The position numbers and the translations under genes were made by a program. A stretch of 64,000 nt of DNA from positions 103,207,930 to 103,271,929 of the forward strand of contig OY282560.1 in assembly GCA_958295665.1 (NCBI GenBank). Reading direction: 5' to 3'. Origin of the DNA: Tipula vernalis. Taxonomy: Eukaryota > Arthropoda > Insecta > Diptera > Tipulidae. The notes under the pieces are model-generated. The model had not been told where the DNA came from. It was given only the letters and a program-made list of their open reading frames with translations, and made no database searches. Below, in pieces: positions 34,177 through 46,812 of the stretch (its first letter is position 1; each line of letters begins with the position of its first letter).

Positions 34177-35471
34177 ATGGGAAAAGAAAAAGTGTTACTC
34201 GCCTATTCGGGCGGACTTGATACGAGTTGCATACTGAAATGGTTGATCGAAAAGGGATACGATGTGATTTGTTTTATGGCCGATGTTGGTCAAGAAGAGG
34301 ATTTTGATGCAGCGCGGACGAAAGCACTAAAAATTGGTGCTAGTGAAGTTATCGTAAAAGATTTACGAAAATCATTTGTCGAGGATTATATATGGCCAGC
34401 GATCCAAATGGGATTAATTTACGAGGGACGATATTTGTTGGGCACATCACTAGCCAGACCTTGTATAACCGTGGGTTTGATTGATTCGGTTAAAGAAAAA
34501 GGTGCGACTTATATTTCGCACGGTGCTACGGGCAAGGGAAATGATCAAGTACGTTTTGAATTTTCGTCGTACGCCCTTTTGCCCTCGATCAAGGTCATAG
34601 CTCCATGGCGTTTACCCGAATTTTGTGAACGATTTCAAGGGCGTGTCGATTTAATAGAGTATGCAAAAAAGAACGGAATTCCCGTGAGTGCGACACCATC
34701 CCAACCGTGGTCAACTGACGCCAATATTTTACATATTAGCTACGAGTCTGGAATTCTTGAGGATCCTGCACAAATAGCGCCCGATAATTTATATCAAATG
34801 ACAAAAAATCCGATCAATGGACCAAATACACCAACACGCATTGAGATTACATTTAAACAGGGTTTGCCAGTAAAAGTGGCCGTCTCTTTGACGGGTCAAA
34901 TATTTGAAGATCCACTTGAAATACTACAAACCTTAAATAAACTTGGCGGTGAACACGGAGTCGGGCGGATTGATATCGTTGAAAATCGTTTCGTAGGTAT
35001 GAAATCACGTGGTGTCTACGAAACACCAGGTGGTACAATTCTTTATTGTGCCCACCACGACTTGGAGGTATTCTGTTTGGATCGTGAAGTGTACCGTGTA
35101 GTGAAATTGTTACGCGACAAAATGGCCGACTATGTTTACAATGGATACTGGTTTTCACCGGAAGCCGAATATGTTCGCACATGCCTCGAGGAGTCGCAAC
35201 GTAATGTTAATGGGACTGTTATTGTGGAAATATTTAAAGGAAATGGTGAGATAATTTATTTTCAAGTTTCCTTGTAAAATCACAAATTATTTTGTTTTCT
35301 CTTTTAGTGGTGGCCATTTCACGGCAATCTCCAAAAAGTTTATACAATCAGGAATTGGTGTCGATGGATGTGCATGGTGAATATTCATCAGCGTCAGCAA
35401 GTGGTTTCATTGAGGTGAATGCAGTACGTATAAAAGAGCATCAACGAGCTTACGGCTGGTCAAAGAAGTGA
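34177..35471 (+). CDS. Ass: argininosuccinate synthase
   Basis: Joins citrulline and aspartate using ATP to make argininosuccinate, in cytosolic arginine/citrulline metabolism. Exon 1 is 34177-35245 and exon 2 is 35308-35471; the 62-bp intron has GTGAGA and TTTTAG borders and splits a Val codon. The product is 410 residues, close to the usual 410-412. ATG 34177 was chosen because it gives MGKEKVLLAYSGGLDTSCIL, where SGGLDTS is the ATP pyrophosphatase P-loop. Other signatures are ADVGQEEDFDAARTKA, YEGRYLLGTSLARP, SHGATGKGNDQVRFE, ATPSQPWSTDANI and GVYETPGGTIL. The C-terminus (VSMDVHGEYSSASASGFIEV ... GWSKK) is complete. No frame defect was seen. It is the best-preserved host gene here and its call is firm. 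Confidence 0.97.
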
Positions 35472-36181
35472 TTTTTTAATAAAAACAAATTATAAGAATC
35501 TAGAATAAGATTATTATTTGTTTGTTTGTTTGTTTCGGCATTCATATGAGATTTTAGACTTCGAGGGAGCCAGATAGTGCAAACTTTAAAAATGTGTCTT
35601 ACAGTAACATGAGTTCTCAGCTTTTATCTCTATTTTATCCTTTTTTTAAAATACAGTATAACTTAGGTAATTATAACGAAGCCTAATAATATTGTACTTC
35701 TTTATCGCATTTGCATCCGTTGCCGCAAGAAACTATTTATAAATTAATCGATAATTGGCGAGTGTAGCGTGCAGGTGCTTACTTTATTTAAAGATACTTT
35801 ATTTGTAAAATGAAAAGTCAGGCGCGCGACATCTTCCTACCACCATCTATCATCACATATCAAGTTCACGTGAACCGTAGGGTAGTGCATACTTGTAAGG
35901 ATTTGAAAATCCATCACACCAAATCACAACGGAGCGGATTTTTAACAGCGCTTAAAATTGAGTATCGTAATAGTTTTGGAAATCCACTTCGCTACACGTG
36001 AACACCATCGTAGTGTAGTGCAGCAAATTTTGTCATTTGGTTATGCCGAAATTGTTTTAATTTGTTCTAACATTAAATTGTGCTGAATATCATTAAATAT
36101 TTTAATTCATTACAAGAAAAAATGGAAGGGAATAATTGTGAAATTTCTTTGCTTAATTTTTAACAAAATATCCAAAGAATA
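35472..36181. other. 3' flank of Ass, nothing recognised
   Basis: A (TTTG)n-like tract lies just after the gene (35517-35534). A 63-codon frame at 35810-36001 shows no motif. No other feature is supported. Confidence 0.45.
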
Positions 36182-36789
36182 AAGGGTGTTCCAATTTGAG
36201 GTTAATTTTTAAATGTTTAATAAAACACATAAATAAGTTTCTAAATTTTTTTAGAGATCTCCTGCTGCTGTATGGGAAGCTACCATTCTTTTCGGCTCAA
36301 TTGAATACATCTTGAATACAATCAATCATCTTGAATACAATTAATATAATAGTCTTCTTTAGGTTCACACACGTAGGTTCAAACTTGATGAGCACCACGT
36401 TAAAAATTACAATAAATTTCTCTCGTATTAACACCGTGAAGTGAGTCGTTTAATCAGCCAACATAATCACCAAAAAAACCCAACAAACGGAATTATGAAT
36501 GATGGTGGTAGCCACCCTACTCCCTTGCCAGTGAATGTACATGAACGTATTATCGAGAACGCGTGGGCAGTCTGGTTGCTCTACCCGATCGTGTTGTAAG
36601 CAAATTTGGTTCACTCTGAAAACTAACTGTGCGTTTGTCACACGATGAAGATGGTACTTGACTCGTGCTAGGATCTAACCCCGTAGATTGATTTGATATG
36701 TCATTCGTCGGCAAGTTTTTTTGGTCTCGTGATCATCTGGATCACATATTGTAGTAAAACAAGGTTTTAATCTGTTTATAGAAATATTG

Positions 36790-39700
36790 CAAGCTTTATT
36801 CTTTATGATTATGGTAAATTATTTCTCCGTACGGTTAATAACACTAAATGACCCTTCGTAAGGCGGCTGCAGAGATGTTCTGGCAGCATCATTCCTAACA
36901 AATACGTGTGACCAAGAATTGAGTTCTTTATGAATAAAAACTGATGATTGATTTCCGTGACGTGATGCAGGACTTGGTTTTATTTGTTCCATTGTACTTT
37001 TAAGTTGAACAACAAACTCCGACTGGTAATTATGCTTATTACAACTGCCAACGAATTGTCCTGGCAATCGTAAACCTTCGCCGTAAAGCATTTCTGCTGA
37101 TGTTGCATTAAATTCCTCTCGCAATGCTGTGTGTAATCCCAACAAAACTGTTGGTAACGAGATTGTCCAATCTAGATGATTATAACACATTAATTTGGAC
37201 AATTCCTGGAACAATTCCGATTCAAACTGCATTCCTCTATCAGTGACTATAGTCAAAGGTCCGCCAAATCTTGCGATCCAACCATTATAAATTGCACTTG
37301 CAACTGTTTGTGCCCTGATATCCGCCACTGGAATGGCCTTCGGCCAGCGAGTATATCGATCTATTGCTGTGACGCAATATCTCATACCATTAGATGTTGG
37401 CATTGGACCAATTAAATCTATATGAATCTCTTCAAACCGTTTACTAACTAATGGAAATTGGCCAACAGGACTCTTGGTGTAACGTTGTATTTTCGACTTT
37501 TGACAATCCACTCAAGCTTTAGCCCATTCTCTAGCGTCTTGGTTGATTGATGTCCAAATATATTTACTAGTCAACATTTTAGTAGTAGTCCGAACTCCGG
37601 GGTGTGATAAACCGTGTACTATATCGAATATCGTTTTCCTGAATTCTTTTGGTATATACGGCCTAATAATCGTTATAGAGACGTCACAAAAAATAGTTTT
37701 GTCTGAATTCAATATTGGAAACTTTTTAAATTCAAGCGATTTGTTTGTTTCAATTAATTCCTGTAACTCGGTGTCTTGGCTCTGTAAATCGGCAATCCTC
37801 GTGTAATCAATTGATTCTGGTAAATCGATTTTGCAAATGCGCGATAGAGTGTCCGCTACAACGTTGTCTTTACCCGAGACATATTGAATGTCGCTAGTGA
37901 ACTGTCCGATATAGTCCAAATATCTAAATTGTCTAGGTGAAGCCTCACTTGGATTTTGCTGGAGTGCATAAATTATTGGCTTATGATCCGTGTATAATGT
38001 AAAAGTGCGACCCTCCAGCATAAAACGAAAATGTTGATAGCTGCGTAGGCCGCTAATAGCTCACGATCATAAGCGCTATAGCGTTTCTGTGTATCGGAAA
38101 GTTTGATCGAGTAAAAACTTAAAGGCTGCCAAATACCCTCTACTCTTTGCTGAACTACTGCACCAATTGCAAAATCTGATGCATCCACCATCACGGCTAG
38201 ATGCGCCTTAGTGTCTGGATGTGCAAGGATTATTGCGTCGACCAACTGCTGTTTGCATGTTTCGAAAGCCCTACTTGTATTATCGGTCCAATTAATTTTA
38301 CGTTTATCATTTTTTTTTACTTCCCTTTAAGTATTCATTTAATAATGTTTGATTTTCGGCTGCGTTTGGAACAAATCGTCGATAAAAATTGGTCATTCCC
38401 AGAAAGCGTCGTAATTCTCTTATGGTTTCTGGTTGTTGAAAATCGGATATTGCTTGAACGCGTTATAACATAGGTTTAATACCTGATTTATTAATGGTGT
38501 GGCTCAAAAAATGTATTTCGTTCTTAGCGAATACAGATTTATTTACGTTAATAATTAATCCGTGATCTTGTAATCTTTGAAAAGCTTGTTCCATGTGTTG
38601 CTCCATATCTCGGTATATCCGACGGTTCCACTGGTATCTGATGATACGCCCGTACCAGGTCCAATGTAGAAAATATAGTACAGCCCCGCAGTTGATGGGC
38701 AAAATCCTGGAGATGTGGTATCGGGTACCGGTTAAGTTGAGTAACAGCATTGAGTGACCGGTAATCACCACAGGGTCTCCAGTCTCCATTTTTCTTTCTA
38801 ACCAAATGCAGTGGGCTGGCCCAAGGGTTATCCGATGGTCTACAGATTCCTGACTGAAGCATGTAGTTGAATTCAATCTTTGCTGTAGCTAATTTACCCG
38901 GAGCGAGTCTACGAGCTTTTGCTGCCACTGGTGGATCTTTGGTTTGGATAAAATGGGTAACTTCATGTTTTATTGGTCTAATAACTGCGCTATCAATTGT
39001 GATTTCACTAAATTTGTTTAACAGAAGCTTGATTCCTGTATCGACAGCCATGGCATTAATGGTAGTCAACGATGAAGACACTATATTAATCCTTCCAGTC
39101 GTATGAAGAGTCGTAAATGGATCAATTATGCGATTCCGTTTGATATCAACTTATACCAAATTGCTTCAAAAAGTCGGCTCCGATTATTGGCTTGGAAACA
39201 TCTGCTATTATGAACGTCCAACTAAAATCCCTTCTAAGACCTAAATCAAGTTTTAAAATCCGAGTACCATATGTTTATTAACTTGCGATGAATTTGCAGC
39301 GAAAAGAGTGAAATCATTTTTATCCTTTTGTTTGTCATCGAACGATAAGACGACAATTAGCACGATTATCCCCCTCGCATGTCGTCATTTGCAGTGAGGA
39401 AGTTAGTTTTCCGACGTTTGTACGACATCATTGAATTTTAAATGATACCAACATAAAGTGTGTTCTTTCGTTCCCGGTGATCGAGATCTAGAGCGTCGTC
39501 GTGAACCATTTGCCCAGTTATTTCTATATTGTGTCTTCAAGCCTTTAATTTCCAGTATAAGTTCCTGAATTTTAATCTCAAGATCAGATTGAGAAGCTCT
39601 TGAATTATTTGTAACCGACACTACACCATAACTGCCAAATTCGTTAGATTTTCCGTACTGGATGCCAAAATAATTTGAATTTGTTGTGGTAAACGTTGAA

Positions 39701-39830
39701 CCCACAGTTTTTTTAATAATTCATCCGTTATTTGTTTATCCGCCAAGTTTCTCATCTCTCACAAGGTCATCAATTGTTTGTGGATCGTTGGCATAGAGTT
39801 TTGTCTTCAAATAGCCTATAGAAAAAATGC
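36790..39830 (-). mobile_element. Gypsy-type LTR retrotransposon A, decayed, LTRs not found
   Basis: On the minus strand the order is gag tail, protease region, reverse transcriptase, RNase H, integrase: gypsy/Ty3 order. No pair of LTRs could be identified on either side, so the borders are approximate. The left side stops near the integrase end (GSFSVINRTEK, 36819). Confidence 0.75.
36819..39705 (-). pseudogene. Gypsy A gag tail and pol (multiple breaks)
   Basis: 39705-39403: gag C-terminus, Arg/Ser-rich (RRRSRSRSPG). 39081-38548: reverse transcriptase start ([51 protein letters not shown]); the YxDD box falls in a damaged part. 38600-38463: [20 protein letters not shown]. 38245-37973: RNase H (HLAVMVDASDFAIGAVVQQ, YSAYDRELLAAYAAI). 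38021-37512: RNase H end and the zinc-binding part of integrase (HGLSHPGVRTTTKM). 37511-36819: integrase core with Asp in HIDLIGP and in IVTDRGMQF. The stretch that should hold the catalytic Glu is missing: SKLM runs directly into CYNHLDW. Confidence 0.85.
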
Positions 39831-40790
39831 AGGCGTCTTAGATCTCAAGATCTAGGCGACAAACTAAATTGGGGAGGGGGAATGGGGGGAGGGTTGTAGA
39901 AGATTAACCTCCATTTCTGGTTACGCCGCCGGTCTTGCTGAAACCACATATTCTGGACATCCGCACCTTCCAATTCGTCAAACAAAAAAATTCGTAATAA
40001 TCATATTCCACTATCGAGGTCCATTTACAGTAACAGCAATCCCAGCTTGGTTTTCAAAAAATACGGCCCCAATTACTCCACCAGCCCAAAACCCACATTA
40101 TGCCATCACATTCTGTGGATGCATCGGTCTTTCCATATTTGTCGTGGATTTTCTTCACTCCAGAATCGACAATTTTGCTGACGTCATCCAAATTTTGACG
40201 ACGTAATCCAAAGTCTGTTGGCTTTATTTTTTGAGTTATGTGAATCTTGTATGCCTTCAAATAAAGATCTTGATAAAGTATGTAAACCATGCGCAACTTT
40301 ACTGTGGAATATCCTTATAAAATACACTAGACAGTTTTGTGTGTGAATGTTTCTCAAACACATTTACATAAGAGATTGCTCAATAGCGTTTTATGTGTTA
40401 ACACAGAGTTGCTCAGAGCAGCAGACACTTTCTTTTCCTTAATTTTTCTTCATTATTTTCAATAAAGAAAATTCATATTTTCTTTTGCTATAATTTAGTT
40501 TGTTGTTAATTTATTTAACCAGCAATTATCTTCGACAATTCTGAGGTCTTCGTGCAAAATTCTGAATAAAATGATTGATGGAATGTGTAATTCGAAACAG
40601 AACTTACAACAGCAATATTTTCTTCTGAAAAAAATTTGGCTTTTTACAGCCTTTACCGAACCAATTTCAACCAATTTTTCGAATGACCACAATTGACGGA
40701 CAATTTTATTACAACTTCTGCATAACTTTCACCAAATTTAATAAATACGCGTTGTTCAATCGTATGTATATCTCTCCATTTTTAATATCC
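39740..40790 (-). pseudogene. Decayed mariner/Tc-type transposase (WSEENPRQI family)
   Basis: The minus strand starts near 40765 with TIEQRVFIKFGESYAEVVIK (first helix-turn-helix) and EENIAVV. Later come NRLWI and FWSEENPRQI, then GPYFFENQAGIAVTVNG near 40070-40030 and YANDPQTIDDL near 39800-39770. This order matches the DDE transposases common in insects whose first block reads FWSEENP. Frame breaks occur throughout and no terminal repeats were paired. A relative sits on the plus strand at 54230-54660. Confidence 0.7.
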
Positions 40791-41062
40791 GGAATGTTTC
40801 TATGTTAGAAAAATTTACCATACGAACTTTGTCTAATCATGTGGCTGAGTTTTTTCTCTTATCCAACAACTTGCTTATAACTAAATTTTCAAATGGGAGT
40901 ACCTCTCGAACAGCACTTGCTAGAAACATGAAACAAAAACCAAATTCAAAGCCATTGAAAACAATCTTAGAAAATCTAGGATGCCTTGGAAAATTTGAAT
41001 GTACCGGCCAAATCGAAAATTTGTGTTTGCATTTTGCTATGTTAGTCTGTTAAATTTGTATT

Positions 41063-41830
41063 ATGTCGCTAAAGACAGAAAGTGTAGTGGCAATCGTGGC
41101 ATTGTTGGAAGATGGGAGAAGCTACCACTACAGCTAATATGTTCCGGATTTCCTGTAGAACCGTACAGCGTGTTTCGTCGCGATTTTTCGAGACAGGGTT
41201 GTATACCAGGCGAGCACGTGTGGACAGACAAAGAGTAACAAACCTTCAAGATGGCCATTTTGTAGTTTCATCAGCTCTTAGAAATCGCAATGCAACCGCT
41301 ATTGAGACCTGCAATAAATTGTTACACGTAGCTAATATAAATGTAAACAAAAAGAACAATACGGCGAAGGTTGGGAAAAGCACATCTTCATGGACGAAGG
41401 TCAGTCACGAATCCAGAATTTCTGCCACAACACAGGTTTGCTCGGCTACAATTTTCCAGGGAACATGAAAATGGGGCTGAACCTGATTAGAGCCAAGTGT
41501 TATTCACCGATGAATCGGCCGGGGGAACGTTACGCTTCATTCAGCTTGAGCCGAACGGGTTCAAGGCGGATCAGTCATGGTAGGGGCGGAATTTCGATGG
41601 AAGCACGCACTGAGCTTTACCTTATTGCAACCGGATCTATAACGGCCGTTTGCTATATTAGCGAAATATTGGAAGAATATTTGTTCCCTACGCATAATTT
41701 ATAGGCGATAATTTCATGCTGATGCACGATAATGCAAGACCTCATGTTGACGGAGATTATCAAAAGTATGGGACGAAGGATAACAGTGGGTATTCAGCTC
41801 GGGAAGGGGCGGGAGCAATACACGCTACTA
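41063..41830 (+). pseudogene. Tc1-like transposase (decayed)
   Basis: The ATG at 41063 starts MSLKTESVVAIVALLEDGRS. Other pieces in changing frames are RTVQRVSSRFFETGLYTRRA and VDRQRVTNLQDGHFVV (paired DNA-binding region), GRGGISMEARTELYLIATGS, then ISEILEEYLFP and MLMHDNARPHV (second catalytic Asp). The C-terminal DPNPIEH-type block is missing. The many frame breaks show an old copy. Confidence 0.75.
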
Positions 41831-42398
41831 AACATTTTTTATTGGTTAATTATGATTGTTGTTGTATTGTGAAAATTTAAATAAAATTTTTAAAATTTGT
41901 CAATGTTTAGTTTTTTGGTTTGAAAATTCGGTAAATCTCAACCACATATTTAGAAAGAGTAGGCCTTACCCACATTTTCCAAACTTGTTTTCAATGATCT
42001 TGAATTTGGTTTTTATTTCATGTTTCTAGCGGTTCGATTTGGTGGCCCGTTTTCAGTGCCGGTCAGTATACTATATGTATATAAATGGTGGCAAATTTAA
42101 AAATTAATCTCAAATTGGAACACTCTTTACATTTATAGCGTCATTATACGACACGATAATTTTCAAATCAGTCAGTTGTAAGTTTTCGCCAACAGGTGTG
42201 CCATATTCAAATTACAACGCTACAGCAACGTTCTTGCAAAATCACTACACTACACTATGCCCACGTGATCAAGACCTATGAATGACTGATATCAGCTTAC
42301 CAACTAATTAGAAAAATTGAAATTTTACTCAAAAAACCGACCTGAGGGATAGGTCATTGGTGTTAAAATAGATCAATCAAGCTTCTAGTGGTCATTTT

Positions 42399-42528
42399 TG
42401 TTGAGTTATTCAATATGTATGTTTAGTATAAGCAAACCTTTATATAACACAGTCGTATTATATAACCTTTATTAATGTACATGAAATATACTTCACTTTT
42501 GGTTACAATCTTTGTGCGTATCACAACA
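42399..42528 (+). repeat. Gypsy B 5' LTR
   Basis: 130 bp, TG...CA borders. It contains CTTTATATAAC as a possible TATA region. TGGTGTCAGAAGTGG directly follows and is the probable primer-binding site; the tRNA was not assigned. Confidence 0.93.
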
Positions 42529-42689
42529 TGGTGTCAGAAGTGGTAATTATTTAGTTATAAATAATTCATGGAAAAAAGAAGGAAAAAAACCGATAAATAT
42601 ATTATATAGTTAGAAAAAAAAAACAGTAAAACATATTCATCAAGTTGCTGCTAGTACGGAGAATTGGTAGTGTACACCATCAAGAAAAA

Positions 42690-43420
42690 ATGTCTAAACA
42701 AAAACCACGTTGGGATATTAATGAAACGTATGGAGATACGGTCAACCATGACAATACAATACTGTTCATCCAGCAGTGGAACAACTTCTGTTTAATAGAA
42801 TAATTGAAAGAAAAGCCGGAAAATGTAAAGAAAGCGCACGTTGAACAGTGCTTGGACACAGATGGTTTGAGGTTATACAACCAAATGGTTGAAGCGTTTA
42901 CTTCTGAGCAAAAACAGTCGATAGACAAAGTAATAGAGGCAATTAAAAATAAATTTTCTATGAAAACAACAACTAGATTTAATTGCTACATATTCAATGG
43001 ACTATCGCAAAAGGAAAATGAAAGCATAGACACATATGTAGGCAGAATCAAATACGCTGCAAAAGGGTGCAAGTTCGGGAACCTTGAGAGCAAGATGACA
43101 TGCAATCAATTCATTTTTGGATTGCAGGATACAGAGCTAAGAAATCTGCTAATGAAAAATGAAGACGAGGAATTGACATTATCAAAGGCAGTGGAAATAG
43201 CGAAAATTGATGTTCTACATAAATTGCAGTTAAAAAAAATGACAACAACGCTAACAGTGGAGGAGAACATAAACCGAATAAATGATGCAAAATTAATAGT
43301 ATGCAAATTTTGTGCCAGAACACATCAATTTGGTAAAAAAAATGCCCAGCATATGGGAAAAAGTGTTTTAAATGCAACAAGGAGAACCATTTTTCAAGTT
43401 GTTGTTCAGTTATGGAGTTG
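42690..43420 (+). pseudogene. Gypsy B gag (one stop, one frameshift)
   Basis: The ATG at 42690 opens MSKQKPRWDINETYGD. Codon 38 is TAA (42801-42803), after which the frame stays open: LDTDGLRLYNQMVEAF, ETIDTYV-like ESIDTYVGRIKYAAKGCKF, FIFGLQDTELRNLLM. The capsid-type domain is complete. The zinc knuckle begins CKFCARTHQFGKK; the frame then shifts by one base inside a run of eight A at about 43334-43341, so the following Cys residues are read in the next frame. Gag packages the RNA into cytoplasmic particles. Confidence 0.88.
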
Positions 43421-46400
43421 AAAAAAGGGGTGAATGACAGAAAATCCAAAATGGGGACAAATAAGAAGCCGGTCAACCAAGTGGAACACGGAACCACCGC
43501 ATCAAATGATGATGACTCGTACGATGAAATACAAATGGTTAGAACAATAGGAAGAACCGGAAAACATGATGTGTTGAAAGGGAAGATACTATTAGAGCAT
43601 GAAAGAGGAACATATAAGGAAGTGCTAACGTGTTGGGACACTGGAGCCTCATGTTGTGTGATAGGAATTGACAACCTATTAAAAATTAAGAAGAACCCGA
43701 CAATAACACCGAGCAACATAAGATTAAAACCATTTACTGGCAGTACAATAAGTTCGATTGGTGAAACTAAAATAAAATGCTCAAGAAATCGCATGATAAA
43801 CAAAATAATATTTCAAGTTATAGAAGGAAATTTGGAGCCAATAATTTCATCCAACGCTTGTAAAAGGCTCAATCTATTGACTGTCCATGAAATCAAAAGT
43901 GTGAATAGCTTAAATAAGACAAGGTTGAAAAAATTAATTGAGGAGTACAATGATGTGTTCGAAGGGGATGGGCGAATGCATGATGTAATCAAATTCGACA
44001 TAGATACCTCAGTAACCCCTATTCAGGAACCACCAAGAAGAATACCGCTAGCTGTACGAGATCTATTGAAAGAAGAGTTAGACAATTTAGAAGCTAGAGG
44101 GATAGTGGAGAAGGTAACACATCACACAGAGTGGATTTTAAACATCGTTATAAGAAAGAAAAAAAGACAATAAAATTCGAATATGTCTTGATCCACAAAA
44201 TCCAAATCGCGCTATAAAACGTATGAAATACCAAATGCCGACAATAGATGAGTTGTTACCGGAGCTTAACAAAGCGAAAGTGTTTACGTTAGTCGACGCA
44301 AAAAATGGTTACTGGCAAGTACCATTACACAACGATAGTATGGACTTAACGACTTTTTGGACTCCATTCAATAGATATCGCTTCAGAGTACTACCGTTTG
44401 GTATAAATACAGCAGCAGAAGTATACCAGCAAAGGCAATATGAAATTGTGAAAGGGTTGGTAGGAGTAGAAACCATAGCAGACGACATATTGATATATGG
44501 AAAAGGAGACACCTACGAGGAGGCGCTGCGAGACCATGACAGCAATTTAGAAAAACTTCTGAACAGACTGCGACAAGCAAATATCAAACTAAACAAGGAA
44601 AAGATGAAGTTAGTGGTTAAGGAAGTAAAGTTCTATGGACACTTACTAACGACGGAGGGAGTGAAAGTAGACGAAGAGAAAGTCGAAGCATTAAAGAACA
44701 TGAGAAGTCCAATGGATATTCAAGAGACCCAAAAGTTTCTTGGAATGACAAACTATCTAAGCAAGTTCATACCTAATCACTCTAAGCTAACGGAACCATT
44801 GCGAGAAATGGTCAAGTCAAAGACTTTCACATGGATGGAACGTGAGAGTAATTCATTTGGGAACATTAAGAAAGTCCTAGCCGATATATCAGTCCTGAAA
44901 TATTACGACAGTACTGAAAAAGTCGTAATACAAACAGATGGTTCTCGTCAAGGTCTAGGGGCAGTAATGTTACAGAACAATCAACCAATAATGTTTGCCA
45001 GCAAGTCACTCACAGCAACAGAGAAAAATTACTCGCAGTGTGAAATTGAATTATTATCCATTGTGTACGCTTGTTTAAGATTTGATCAGAATATAAGTGG
45101 TCGAGACAACACTACGATACAAACAGATCATATATCCTTAACACAAATTTTCAACAAGCCAATACATAAGTGCACGAAACGAATTCAGAGACTAAGATTA
45201 AAATTTCAAAAATACGACTTAAAGATCAGTTTCATACCAGGTAAAGATCTGGTAATAGCGGATCTACTATCCAGATTACCAGTGGAGACTACACGAAAAC
45301 AAATATTAGACGAAACGGAGAAAGTGTTGCAAATTAACAAATTCCTGAGAAGTGTAGAGAAGATCAACCCAATGAGTAACGAGGAAATTGACGACAAACA
45401 AATACGGGAAATTCGAGAAGAAACCCAAAATGATCCAGTTCTAAAAAAAGTGGTAGCGGAAGTATGCAATGATTGGAATAGTAATATAGACGACAACGAT
45501 GTAAGAATATATCAATCAGTGAAAAAAGAGCTTCTAGTTAAATCTGGTATCTTGCTAAAAGGTGACAGGTTTGTAATACCGCACTCGCTACGAGAAAAAT
45601 ATCTCGATATTATACATCTTGGACACACGGGGATACAATCATGCATTGAAAAGTCTCGTCGTACAATTTTCTGGCCAGGAATAACTGCTGACATAAAGGA
45701 AAAAATAAAATACTGTTTAATTTGTGCCAGTCACGGAGACTCACAACAGAAACTGCCCATGTTGACTCAAGAGATCCCAGTTTATCCGTTTCAACGAGTA
45801 TCGATGGACTTCTACGAAACAATTTATAAAGGAATGAAAAGAAACATATTAGTTACAGTCGATCACTATTCTGATTTCTTCGAAATCAATTTTTTGAAAA
45901 CAACCACAGCTGATGACGTCATACTTGCCTGCAAAATAAACTTCGCTCGCTATGGCATTCCAAAAAAAGTCGTCACTGATGGTGCACACAATTTCAACAA
46001 TAAAAAGTTCCTGGAATTTGCCGAAACATACAACTTCACATATCTAAATTCATCACCTTATTATCCAAGAGGAAACGGAAAGGCGGAAGCAACAGTGAAA
46101 ATAGTAAAAAGAATTATAAAAAAATGTGAAGATTCCGGGCAATGTCTATGGCAGGCATTGTTGGAATATAGAAACACACCTAATGTAATTGGATATTCAC
46201 CCGCGCAGCGATTAATGTCGAGGAATCTACGGTCATGTCTACCTAGAATGGACCAAAATTTGTTACCCTCAATACCAGCGAATGTTACAGAGAACATCAT
46301 GCAAAGAAGAGCGTCAAACAAAGCTGACTACGACAAGAATAGTAAGCAGTTAAGTGATTTGGAAGTTGGCTCCGAAGTGATGGTAAAATTGAAACCGGAT

Positions 46401-46784
46401 GATTCTAAATGTTTAAGGGGTCAAGTGTCGAAACAAGTATCTACACGTGCTTATGAACTCATAATTAATGGCAAGAAATACACTCGAAACAGACAGTACA
46501 TAAGGCCAGTTTATGAATCAGTCAAACATCATCAGGACATACAAAACGAAGCGGTGCCTTCGACCAAGACGAACCAGAAACGAGATATGACGCCACCTTC
46601 TATGGACATGCATCCAATGCCAGTTACCACTGATCATCACACATCTCCAACATTGGAAGGGCAGGAAACGCAATCGACCAGCGTGGAGCAACCGGCTGAG
46701 ACAGAATCAACACCACGTCAAGAAAGACCACAGAGAAAGAGAAAAGTGCCAAGGTACTTGGATAATTATGTTGGACCATTCTGA
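43412..46784 (+). pseudogene. Gypsy B pol (protease, RT, RNase H, integrase; one frameshift)
   Basis: The first part (43412-44173) has the protease active site CWDTGASCCVIG and the start of reverse transcriptase (PRRIPLAVRDLLKEEL). A one-base shift in an A-run at about 44158-44164 leads into a second frame (44223-46784): FTLVDAKNGYWQVPLH, the catalytic box IADDILIY, RNase H (IQTDGSRQGLGAVML; YSQCEIELLSIVYA; DHISLTQIF), integrase zinc finger (HLGHTGIQSCIEKSRR ... CLICASHG), and core with Asp in SMDFYE, Asp in VVTDGAHNF and Glu in GKAEATVK. The C-terminal tail (RPQRKRKVPRYLDNYVGPF) is complete. All catalytic residues are present. Confidence 0.92.
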
Positions 46785-46812
46785 TTCTCTTATTAAAACA
46801 AAAGGAGAGGCA

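Larger units (their letters stand above)
36182..42127 (+). mobile_element. Tc1-like transposon, ends separated by nested insertions
   Basis: The left end AAGGGTGTTCCAATTTGAG (from 36182, after TA) is matched by an inverted copy ending at 42127 (before TA). The two agree at 30 of about 32 bases. An internal pair of inverted segments (about 40905-40985 and 41965-42040) and a decayed transposase at 41063-41830 belong to the same element. The 4.6 kb between about 36215 and 40850 consists of a minus-strand gypsy and another mariner-type copy, read here as later insertions. An alternative is that 36182 is the end of a separate copy. Confidence 0.65.

Noticed and set aside
43111..43803. 230-codon minus-strand open frame
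   Set aside because: It is the antisense shadow of gypsy B gag and protease on the plus strand; the protein is an AT-biased string without domains.
46785..46812. An envelope gene in gypsy B
   Set aside because: Only 28 bases separate the pol stop from the 3' LTR, so there is no room for an env frame.
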